From the NCBI GenBank assembly GCA_047974135.1, contig JBKECC010000112.1:1-16950 (forward strand): a stretch of 16,950 bases of DNA. The letters are read 5' to 3'. Position 1 is the first letter of the stretch; every line of letters begins with the position of its first letter. This document shows positions 7,168-13,523 of the stretch, piece after piece. Position numbers and translations under genes: made by a program. The stretch comes from JAIRQK01 sp047974135. GTDB lineage: Bacteria; Campylobacterota; Campylobacteria; Campylobacterales; Campylobacteraceae. The notes beneath the pieces are model-generated. The model saw only the letters and a program-made list of their open reading frames with translations. It ran no database searches and was not told where the DNA came from.

Positions 7168-8232
7168 ATGAGTGATAAAAAAAATAGTTCAAATGTTATA
7201 TATGGCGCAAAAGCTAGTTCACAAATAATAGACGAGGATAGACTATTTGGAGACCTTATAACTCCATTTTTTGACCCAAAAAAGATTATGATGTTTTATT
7301 ATGCCAATGTATATCATAGGCTTTGTATCAATATAAAATCAAGAATTCTATCAATGGTTGAAGATACCGATATTGATAAATATTTAGTTGGCATTACCCC
7401 AAGAAGATTTTTGAAAAAATGCATACTTGATGGTGAAATGTTTGGAAATATGTTTGTTGAAGAAGCAGGTAGCGGTAAATATAAAGCACTCTATCATCTA
7501 CCTGCGAAAGAAGCAAGAATAGGTAAAAACTACAAAATATATCAAGTAAGTGGTTTTAAAAAGCAAGAGATAAATGCTTATCATCTTGGATATGAGTCAG
7601 TTGCAAGTAGATTTTATGGTGAGCCTGACTACTTGGCTTCTATAAATCAAATCCTTGTTAGTGAAAACATCGACCTATATAATGCAAACTTTTTTAAAAA
7701 TGGTGCAGTACCTCGTCTTGCAGTATCTTTTATAAATGCAGAGGTAAGTGATGAGCAAATGGACTCACTTAATAGTTTTTTTGGCTCTACTTACAAAGGC
7801 GTTGATAATGCTCACAGAACCCTTATACTCTCAGTTCCACCAAATATAGATGGGAAAGATGCTGACATAAAATATGAAAAGCTTTCACAAAGTGATGATT
7901 TATCATATGAAAAGCTTAAAAACCTAAATCGTGATGATATCGTAGCAAGTCATGGTGTACCGCCTCGTCTTGTTGGTATTGTAAATAGTGGTGGCTGGGG
8001 TGGCAGTGGAGAGTTCATGGGGCAGTTGCACAGTTTTAATGAAATTCATATCAAACCAAAACAAGAAGAGATAGAGGAGTTTTTTAGAAGTATGGGTGTG
8101 AAACTTACTCTAAAACCACTGGATGTGACAAATTTTAAAGATGATAGTGAGGTTATGCCTTCACTTATTCAAAGTGGAATTTTAACAGTAGCAGAAGCAA
8201 GAAATATTTTAGGCTGGAGTAAAAATGTATAG
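7168..8232 (+). CDS. Portal protein, PBSX/P2 gpQ-type, 354 residues
   Basis: Forms the dodecameric ring at the capsid vertex through which DNA is packed. Family signs: an N-terminal FGDLITPFFDP segment, a central LDGEMFGNMFVEEAGSGKY, YHLGYESVASRFYGEPDYLA, NGAVPRLAVSF, and SHGVPPRLVGIV with SGGWGGSGEF. The size of about 350 residues is normal for this short portal class. The chosen start is the ATG at 7168. A GTG at 7162 in the same frame would add two residues. The gene is on the opposite strand from the capsid operon and is followed by the terminase gene. Confidence 0.93.
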   Translation: MSDKKNSSNVIYGAKASSQIIDEDRLFGDLITPFFDPKKIMMFYYANVYHRLCINIKSRILSMVEDTDIDKYLVGITPRRFLKKCILDGEMFGNMFVEEAGSGKYKALYHLPAKEARIGKNYKIYQVSGFKKQEINAYHLGYESVASRFYGEPDYLASINQILVSENIDLYNANFFKNGAVPRLAVSFINAEVSDEQMDSLNSFFGSTYKGVDNAHRTLILSVPPNIDGKDADIKYEKLSQSDDLSYEKLKNLNRDDIVASHGVPPRLVGIVNSGGWGGSGEFMGQLHSFNEIHIKPKQEEIEEFFRSMGVKLTLKPLDVTNFKDDSEVMPSLIQSGILTVAEARNILGWSKNV

Positions 8233-8305
8233 AGTTTTTACAATAGTGTTTAAATGCCGTCGAAATTGCTCTACATTTAAAAATCTTTTCTTTTTTGATG
8301 ATTGA
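8225..8305 (+). CDS. Possible 26-residue leader-like small ORF
   Basis: An ATG overlapping the last codons of the portal gene (GTATAG) has a GGAG SD five bases upstream, and opens a 26-codon frame reading MYRVFTIVFKCRRNCSTF and ending at a TGA at 8303-8305. It contains a C-x3-C pair. The SD placement is good, but length is too small to judge coding. It may be a remnant or chance. Confidence 0.25.
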   Translation: MYRVFTIVFKCRRNCSTFKNLFFFDD

Positions 8306-8370
8306 CTTATTCTTATATATAAAAACGATTTACAGCGAATTTAAACGCTACTTTTAAAAAAGGAAAAATA

Positions 8371-9939
8371 ATGGCTTACAACAAAAAAACAAAAGATAAA
8401 GCTTTAGCCTTTTTAAACAGTGGTGTACCCATTACAGATGTAGCAAAAGAGTTGAATATTAGTAGATTTACTCTGAGCAATTGGATAAAAAGTCAAAAAA
8501 AAGATGAACTTGATACAAAAGAGACTATAAAAAACCTTAAAAAACAACTCTCAGTATTATCTAAAAAAAACCAAAGTGAAGCAGTAGCAAGAAAGATAGC
8601 TATGTTATCAAAAGCTCTCTCAAACATGGAAAGGGTAGAAGCAAAAGAGATAAAAGCAAAAACACCTAAACCACTTGTAGTCTTAAACATAAGTGGAAGT
8701 TTAAGGGAGCGAGCATTAAAAGAGTGTAAATTGTATGGTTATCAAAGGGAGTTTTTTGAAGATTTATCGCAATTTAGAATAGTTTTAAAATCAAGACAAA
8801 TAGGATTTTCTTATGTTGCAGCACTTGATGCTTTATGTGTAGCAGTTGACAATGGTCGCAATCAACTATTTCTTTCAGCCTCAGAGGAACAAGCTGTTAT
8901 TCTCATGAGATACTTAGAAATGTGGGCAGGAAAACTTGGAGTAGAGTTTATTGTAGATAATGACACCGAAAAAACTTTACCAAATGGTGCAGTGATAAAA
9001 GCATTGGCTCATAATTTTAGAACGGTACAGGGATTTACTGGGGATATTTGGATGGATGAGTTTGCTTGGTATCCAAATCCAAAGAAGATATGGCACGCTT
9101 TTGTACCAAGCATTGGAGCTATAAAAGGAAGGCTTACTATCCTATCAACTCCATTTGAGGAAGAGAGTTTATTTCATAATCTTTTTATAGACGAAGCAAA
9201 GTACTTCATGTTTAATAGACATAGGATTGATATCTATAGAGCTATAGAGGATGGCTTAGAGTTTGACCTTGAAGTAATGAGAGCACTTTTTGATGCAGAT
9301 ACATGGGCTAGTGCTTATGAATGTCAGTTTATAGATGATGAGTCTGCACTGTTTAGCATCAGTCTGATTAAAAGTTGCGTAGATACAACTTTTAATTACT
9401 ATATACCTAGCCACCTAAAACATCTCTTAGCAGGTTATGATGTTGGTCGTGTAAAAGATTTGGGCTCTTTGGCCGGACTTGATCCAATAAAAGAAGGTAA
9501 GTATGATTTATGTGTTATGGACACACTGAGAAAAGCAAGTTTTGAGGAGCAAAAAGGACATATTAGAGCCTTTATGAAAACAAATATTTTCTCAAGAATG
9601 AAAATAGATAAAACAGGTCTTGGTATGAATTTGGCGGAAGATGTACAAAAAGAGTTTAAAAGCAGAGTAGAAGGTGTTAGCTTTACAAGCATAAGAAAAG
9701 AAGCAATGGCACTAAATTTAAAGAAGATGTTTGAAGATAAAATTATAAGAATACCAAATGATCCACTTGTGATAAGTGATATCCATTCGATAAAAAGAAA
9801 AGCAGGAGCAAGAGGCTTTATATATGATTCTGATAGAAATGCTCATGGACATGCGGATAGGTTTTGGGCATTGGCACTTGCTGCAAGCCATGCCGAAGTA
9901 TTAAGAGTCAAAAAGCAAGGTAGAGGTTATATCATTTGA
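8371..9939 (+). CDS. Terminase large subunit with N-terminal HTH, 522 residues
   Basis: The DNA packaging motor. Residues 1-42 form a helix-turn-helix (GVPITDVAKELNISRFTLSN) that probably binds phage DNA, followed by a short coiled linker. ATPase motifs: SRQIGFS (141-147, Walker A-like), IWMDEF (226-231, Walker B) and LSTP (258-261). Nuclease domain: AGYDVGR (D357), KIDKTG (D413) and HGHADRFWALALA (D496), the acidic triad of the RNase H-like fold. Length is typical of P2 gpP-like terminases. SD AAAGGA lies about 6 nt before the ATG at 8371. No separate small terminase gene is recognised in the window; the HTH may supply part of that role. Confidence 0.96.
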   Translation: MAYNKKTKDKALAFLNSGVPITDVAKELNISRFTLSNWIKSQKKDELDTKETIKNLKKQLSVLSKKNQSEAVARKIAMLSKALSNMERVEAKEIKAKTPKPLVVLNISGSLRERALKECKLYGYQREFFEDLSQFRIVLKSRQIGFSYVAALDALCVAVDNGRNQLFLSASEEQAVILMRYLEMWAGKLGVEFIVDNDTEKTLPNGAVIKALAHNFRTVQGFTGDIWMDEFAWYPNPKKIWHAFVPSIGAIKGRLTILSTPFEEESLFHNLFIDEAKYFMFNRHRIDIYRAIEDGLEFDLEVMRALFDADTWASAYECQFIDDESALFSISLIKSCVDTTFNYYIPSHLKHLLAGYDVGRVKDLGSLAGLDPIKEGKYDLCVMDTLRKASFEEQKGHIRAFMKTNIFSRMKIDKTGLGMNLAEDVQKEFKSRVEGVSFTSIRKEAMALNLKKMFEDKIIRIPNDPLVISDIHSIKRKAGARGFIYDSDRNAHGHADRFWALALAASHAEVLRVKKQGRGYII

Positions 9940-9945
9940 TTTCGC

Positions 9946-10018
9946 AGACGAAGTGAATTCGTCTTTACGACAAGGGATACCCTTGACCCACTAAAGTTAT
10001 TGTCCGCGACTTGCGGAC
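9946..10018. other. Three tandem hairpins at the convergent gene junction
   Basis: Between the terminase stop (9939) and the stop of the leftward 75-residue gene (10030) lie three consecutive perfect inverted repeats: AGACGAA/TTCGTCT (9946-9964, 5-nt loop), CAAGGG/CCCTTG (9971-9985, 3-nt loop) and GTCCGC/GCGGAC (10002-10018, 5-nt loop). The stretch is clearly more GC-rich than its surroundings. No U-run follows on either strand, so these are not textbook intrinsic terminators. They may block read-through, form part of a small structured RNA, or be a copy of a host intergenic repeat. Confidence 0.6.
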
Positions 10019-10029
10019 TATATTAAGGT

Positions 10030-10257
10030 TTATGGATGTTGCTTGAGGATAAAGTTTAGTTTTTCTTTTACCTCTGAAATTTGTTTTTTAGCTTCACAAA
10101 GAAGAGAAAGAGCAGCTGAGGCTGCTTCTTTATCTTCAAACTCCAAAATATCATCGATAGCACAAACAACAAGAGCGTTTTTATTGACTGCTTCTTGCAA
10201 ATCAGAGCAATACTCTTCAACCTCTAAAGCTTCAAGTTTTATATTTAATGTTTTCAT
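10030..10257 (-). CDS. Unknown small acidic protein, 75 residues
   Basis: Not recognised. Mainly helical and acidic (SDLQEAVNKNALVVCAIDDI, then ALSLLCEAKKQISEVKEKL), with no membrane segment. It starts 1 nt after the Rha-like gene and is likely translated with it. The frame uses ATG at 10257. A role linked to the Rha-like regulator is possible from operon context alone. Confidence 0.6.
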   Translation of the reverse strand: MKTLNIKLEALEVEEYCSDLQEAVNKNALVVCAIDDILEFEDKEAASAALSLLCEAKKQISEVKEKLNFILKQHP

Positions 10258-10258
10258 T

Positions 10259-10921
10259 TTACACTTCCTCTATTAAAGAGTAACTATAAGATTTGTTATC
10301 TTTGGATGAAAAAGAAGCTTTCCAGTAAATACCATCATATCCATATAGCCACCTTAAAGCTGTCTTATCACAAAAAGATTTTCCAGCAGCTCTTAAAACT
10401 TCACCTTGATTTAAACCCTCTCTTTTTTTAAGTGCATCTCGTACTTTCACTATAAACTTTTCCTCATTGCTTAAGCGACGCAGTGCCATCCTCGAAGCTG
10501 GTTTATCTATGTAAGTTATCTTATCTTCTTTTTTAAGAAGTTCAATCATCATGTTTTGTTGAGAAAGCATAGTCTCTAAAGTCTTTGCTATCAAAAGCAT
10601 GGGCTGGTTGTTTTGCTCTTTTAGTGAGTAAAACTCTTTGACTAAAGCTATCTTAAACTTTCGTACTATGGGTGTATTTTGCAAGTAGGTAAGCAAAAGT
10701 GTTGCTTGTTGCTCGTTAAGAAGGTAAGTTTTTGTTTGATTAATAGCTCCAACAGAATTTTTAACAGTGGCGATTTCAAATCGCACCTGTCCAAAATCTT
10801 CAAAATCACCTTTAAACCTTGTTAAATAATCAAGGATTGATTTTTCTTTATTGCCTGTATTTCCTGCAATAACCTTATGGCTTACAACTGGCATATTGTT
10901 ATGGAATGTAACAAGTTGCAT
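10259..10921 (-). CDS. Rha-family phage regulatory protein with winged-helix C-terminus, 220 residues
   Basis: The N-terminal 105 residues fit the pRha pattern: VVSHKVIAGNTGNKEKSIL, then FEIATVKNSVGAINQTKTY, LLNEQQATLLLTYL and RKFKIALVKEFYSL. Rha-type proteins are phage-encoded DNA-binding regulators found near immunity regions. Residues 106-150 are a helical linker. The C-terminal domain (about 152-220; LNQGEVLRAAGKS, CDKTALRWL, DGIYW) looks like a winged helix and is closely similar to the end of the replication ATPase at 15439-16386. SD AAGGAG precedes the ATG at 10921. A 13-bp palindrome lies 22 bp upstream of the start. Confidence 0.75.
   Translation of the reverse strand: MQLVTFHNNMPVVSHKVIAGNTGNKEKSILDYLTRFKGDFEDFGQVRFEIATVKNSVGAINQTKTYLLNEQQATLLLTYLQNTPIVRKFKIALVKEFYSLKEQNNQPMLLIAKTLETMLSQQNMMIELLKKEDKITYIDKPASRMALRRLSNEEKFIVKVRDALKKREGLNQGEVLRAAGKSFCDKTALRWLYGYDGIYWKASFSSKDNKSYSYSLIEEV
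10770..10784. promoter_or_regulatory. Palindrome inside Rha-like gene (operator candidate)
   Basis: GCGATTTCAAATCGC is a perfect 7+1+7 palindrome within the Rha-like coding region, followed by ACCTGT. The core CGATTT-n-AAATCG and the following CACCT recur at 10943-10955, upstream of the same gene, which argues for a shared binding site rather than chance. Confidence 0.45.
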
Positions 10922-10942
10922 AGTTTACTCCTTTTTAGGCTC

Positions 10943-10955
10943 CGATTTAAAATCG
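10943..10955. promoter_or_regulatory. Palindrome upstream of Rha-like gene (operator candidate)
   Basis: CGATTTAAAATCG is a perfect 6+1+6 palindrome 22 bp upstream of the Rha-like start codon and is followed by ACACCT. It matches the element at 10770-10784 in core and right flank. The position between the start and a likely promoter is suited to repression of the Rha-like gene. Confidence 0.45.
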
Positions 10956-11020
10956 ACACCTATGTTTTTATTTAAACTTCAGGGTATCATTTTAAAAAAG
11001 ACACCTTGAAAAACAAAAAA

Positions 11021-11097
11021 GTTGTATTTAATACAACAATTTGTGGAAGTATACTTTAAAATTTACAAGTTTGTCAAGTATTTATCTGTATTTAATA
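11021..11097. promoter_or_regulatory. AT-rich switch region with palindrome and repeats
   Basis: The 211-bp gap between the Rha-like gene and the HTH gene contains GTTGTATTTAATACAAC (11021-11037, perfect 8+1+8 palindrome), a second TGTATTTAATA (11087-11097) and an AAAATTTACAA (from 11058) that recurs in the terminator hairpin (11122). These are candidate operators for the small HTH protein. The leftward promoter for the Rha-like gene should be in this interval; I could not fix a -10 box because the whole region is A/T-rich. Confidence 0.4.
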
Positions 11098-11106
11098 AAA
11101 GAAAGT

Positions 11107-11143
11107 TGGTTAAATAGCTGTAAAATTTACAACTATTTAACCA
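11107..11143 (-). terminator. Hairpin terminator of the HTH gene, containing its stop codon
   Basis: A long inverted repeat: arms 11107-11117 and 11133-11143 pair fully; inside them TGTAAA (11119-11124) pairs with TTTACA (11126-11131) around a single central A, with one C/A mismatch between. On the minus strand the hairpin is followed by ACTTTCTTTTATT, a U-rich run. The TAG stop of the HTH gene (11135-11133) lies in the leading arm. It probably ends the transcript coming from the right. Confidence 0.6.
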
Positions 11144-11369
11144 TTTGTTGTAGTATTTTTTGAAGTTGTGTGTAGTTATCTAATTCTTGTTTTAATCTAT
11201 GTTGCCCCATTAAAAGCTCTATGGCTTTTAACATTGGCTTACTTACGATATTTGTAGATGAAGCTTTATTGACTGCTTCAATACCATATCCTATCTCTTC
11301 CGCTAACTCTTTTTGAGTTATGCCAAGCTCTTTACATGTAAGCTTTACTATGTTTTCTTTTTCACTCAT
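11133..11369 (-). CDS. Small XRE/Cro-type HTH protein, 78 residues
   Basis: A DNA-binding protein with a single helix-turn-helix: LGITQKELAEEIGYGIEAVN, with a third helix around KPMLKAIELLM and a short helical tail that may dimerise. There is no RecA-cleavage or peptidase domain, so it resembles Cro or a small regulator rather than a LexA-type repressor. It begins 2 nt after the stop of the four-membrane-segment protein gene with an AAGGA SD, so the two are one transcript. It could control that gene, the Rha-like gene, or both. Confidence 0.8.
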   Translation of the reverse strand: MSEKENIVKLTCKELGITQKELAEEIGYGIEAVNKASSTNIVSKPMLKAIELLMGQHRLKQELDNYTQLQKILQQMVK

Positions 11370-11371
11370 TG

Positions 11372-12730
11372 TTATCCTTCATTTAAGACTATATCTGCGA
11401 TATCGTTTTTTAATCTTTGTATAGCTAAAAAATTAACTACAAAGTATCCTATGGATACAAGTAAAACCACGCAAAACAGTAGGTGCAGATTTACCTTTAT
11501 AAAACTATCTTCAAAAAGTTGATTTGGTGTATATGAAAATGCTACAAAGCATACTGTTGAGAGTGTAAAAAAGATGATAAATCTCCTCTTTACTCTATCA
11601 AGCCTTGCCCTTAAAGAGTATAAAATTTCTTTGTTTCTCACACCATCAAAGTTTGAACTCACTATCAACCCTATACCAACTGAAAACATTATGCCAGCAA
11701 CCGTGTAGAGTGTAGAGATAAACTCCTTATCAACCTCCAAAGTAGCAAAAAGCACAATAGTTATGGATATTGCTAAAAGGATTGTTTTAATGAGGATGTT
11801 TTGCTTCATTTTTTTCTCATCTTCTATCTCACCCAAAAACTTGCTCATCTCTTGTTTTATGTCTTGTTCGGAAAGCTTACCCGATGTTGTTACATCGATT
11901 TTTACAGGTTTTACTTTGAGCATTTCGTCTGCTTTGATAGTGTTTCCACTTCTATCAGTAAAAGATATATTTTCAGTATCACTTACTGGTTTTAGCATAG
12001 CTCCTATACTTTTTGAATACTCATCTTCACTCATCTTTCTTGGTTTTTTAAAAGAAATTGACAATCTTGCAGACACTATATCTTCCAACTTTGAAAGGTC
12101 TAAATCCCCATCTTTAATAGATAAGATATCTAAAATGTTTTCAAGCACCCATCCCTTAAGATTCAACTGTTTGTTTTGTATATCACTTCTTGCTTTATCT
12201 CCTACTGGATCTTGAAACTTTACTTGTTTTATCTCACTTAGTCTAATTTCAAGGTTTTTTATAATTACAGGCGTTATCTCATAGCTTGCATTTAATATAA
12301 AATTGAGGTAGGTTTGAAGTCTTTTGATGGTGATATTCCCACTTAAGTTAGTTACTAAAAAATTGTTTGAAAGTAGGAAAAAATAATGGTCTTTATATAT
12401 AGCGTTTGTATCTAACTTCTCGTGGTCCAAAGAATCTATATCAAACATCTCTTTATTAAAAAGTATTTCTGGTATATGCTCTACCTCGTTTCCTTTGAGT
12501 ATTCTTATCATGGTACCAAAGATATTTTTTTCTTTTGTGCTAATATCAAAATATGACATCAAGTCTTCTTCTTTATTGTCGTCCTCATAAGATAATCTCA
12601 TGAGTCTATCTTTAGCAATCTTAAGCGACCCATTTAGCTGTGCAGACAAATCCACATATAATCCGCTATTTGCAGCTGATAACTTGCTGTTTTCAATCTT
12701 AAAAGCTCTTAATTTGACAGATTTTTCCAT
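11372..12730 (-). CDS. One-piece cytosolic-domain/four-TM membrane protein, RexA-RexB-like layout, 452 residues
   Basis: Not matched with confidence to a named family. Residues 1-300 are soluble, mixed alpha/beta and charged. Segments such as HYFFLLSNNFLVTNL, RLQTYLNFIL, ENILDILSIKDGDL and SFTDRSGNTIKADEML are similar in order and spacing to the DNA-binding protein RexA of lambda, with weak residue agreement. Residues about 311-331, 338-358, 383-401 and 412-437 are four membrane segments, like the separate four-TM protein RexB. The ATG at 12730 has an AAAGGA SD. The gene is set apart upstream by a 51-bp AT-rich gap and joined downstream to an HTH gene, the place and pairing of a lysogenic cargo (moron) rather than a virion gene. 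Exclusion or abortive defence is an inference; KwaB/KwaA-like layout is an alternative. Confidence 0.6.
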   Translation of the reverse strand: MEKSVKLRAFKIENSKLSAANSGLYVDLSAQLNGSLKIAKDRLMRLSYEDDNKEEDLMSYFDISTKEKNIFGTMIRILKGNEVEHIPEILFNKEMFDIDSLDHEKLDTNAIYKDHYFFLLSNNFLVTNLSGNITIKRLQTYLNFILNASYEITPVIIKNLEIRLSEIKQVKFQDPVGDKARSDIQNKQLNLKGWVLENILDILSIKDGDLDLSKLEDIVSARLSISFKKPRKMSEDEYSKSIGAMLKPVSDTENISFTDRSGNTIKADEMLKVKPVKIDVTTSGKLSEQDIKQEMSKFLGEIEDEKKMKQNILIKTILLAISITIVLFATLEVDKEFISTLYTVAGIMFSVGIGLIVSSNFDGVRNKEILYSLRARLDRVKRRFIIFFTLSTVCFVAFSYTPNQLFEDSFIKVNLHLLFCVVLLVSIGYFVVNFLAIQRLKNDIADIVLNEG

Positions 12731-12781
12731 CTTTTATCCTTTTTTAAAGTGTCTAAATTTTACTAAAAAGTGCTTTAAAAA
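12731..12781 (-). promoter_or_regulatory. AT-rich gap with 9-bp inverted repeat before the membrane-protein gene
   Basis: This is one of the few real gaps in the leftward gene series. TTTTTAAAG (12741-12749) is mirrored by CTTTAAAAA (12773-12781) across 23 nt, and GTAAAAT in between could serve as a -10 box on the minus strand. It may give the membrane-protein/HTH pair its own promoter. Base composition alone makes such repeats likely, so the call is weak. Confidence 0.3.
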
Positions 12782-13228
12782 CTATTTATCTAAATCTCCC
12801 AGACTCAAACTTATCTCCTCTATCAACTCATTTGCAAACTCTTCTATACACTCGTCAATTTTTTTAGAACTCAAAGCTTTTGTGAAATATGGGTTAGCTT
12901 TAATGCCCGGATGAGATACTTTTTTTATAGGATATCTTGCTTCTTTCCAGTGAAGTGCTTTTTTCTTTTTTGGCACAATAGTGTAAGGTGCAGTTCCTTC
13001 ATGAACAAAAAGAGGATAAATAACTTTTTGTCCGCTATAAGCTATGAGTTTTGGTTCGTAAGCGTGTCCGACTATTGCTTCGTTATCGTTTATGCTTAAT
13101 ATTGTGATGCTCTGTTTTAGCGTTCCCTTTACAACTGGAGCCAATGATCTTGCTTCACTTTCCACTACAGTGGCAAGATTTTTTACAAGCTTGCGTGTGT
13201 TGTAGTTATTTATCTTTTCGTTTATCAT
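12782..13228 (-). CDS. HK97-gp10-like virion morphogenesis protein, 148 residues
   Basis: Family signs are the APVVKGTLKQSI segment at about residues 30-41, FVHEGTAPYTIVPKKKKALHW, and the C-terminal HPGIKANPYFTKAL. This is the pattern of HK97-gp10-type proteins, which complete the head-tail joint or tail. It overlaps the preceding 105-residue gene by 23 nt. The SD is weak (AAGAACG). It lies far from the main head/tail operon but next to MuF. Confidence 0.77.
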   Translation of the reverse strand: MINEKINNYNTRKLVKNLATVVESEARSLAPVVKGTLKQSITILSINDNEAIVGHAYEPKLIAYSGQKVIYPLFVHEGTAPYTIVPKKKKALHWKEARYPIKKVSHPGIKANPYFTKALSSKKIDECIEEFANELIEEISLSLGDLDK

Positions 13229-13523
13229 TTTTTCGTTCTTCTTTTATAGTGTTGTGTATAAAGATAAAAGCATCTATGAAATCGCCCTCAAAGGTTTTAT
13301 CTTTACATGTAAACAAGCATTTCTCAAGAAAAAACCCACCAAACTCTTGACACTCTTTTATGAGACTGCTATCACAAAATATATCATGTATATATGCTAT
13401 CTTCCCGTCAACCACTCTGTAGTTTGCTATGATAGGAAAGTCATAATTTTTATCATTGCCCTTTAAATCACTCTCTATAAAAAAACTTATACCAATAATC
13501 TCAATACTTAAAGTCCTAACCAT
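13206..13523 (-). CDS. Unknown 105-residue protein following MuF
   Basis: No family recognised. N-terminal strands (LSIEIIGISFFIESDL), a central YRVVDGKIAYIHDIF, then a Phe-rich helix and a strongly basic/acidic tail (EERKNDKRKDK). There is no membrane segment. The ATG overlaps the end of the MuF gene by 16 nt and has an AAGGG SD, and its own end overlaps the gp10-like gene. If the extra C-terminal domain of MuF is a toxin, this would be the natural place for an immunity protein; nothing in its sequence proves that. Confidence 0.6.
   Translation of the reverse strand: MVRTLSIEIIGISFFIESDLKGNDKNYDFPIIANYRVVDGKIAYIHDIFCDSSLIKECQEFGGFFLEKCLFTCKDKTFEGDFIDAFIFIHNTIKEERKNDKRKDK

Noticed and set aside
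8334..8349. Palindrome AGCG...CGCT upstream of the terminase start as a third copy of the Rha-region operator
   Set aside because: Only the outer four bases pair and the centre does not match the CGATTT core, so it is within chance for this AT-rich gap.
11763..12215. A 150-codon open frame on the plus strand
   Set aside because: It lies wholly antisense to the 452-residue membrane-protein gene. Its product is Ser/Phe/Ile-rich, typical of the complement of an AT-rich gene, and no SD is present.
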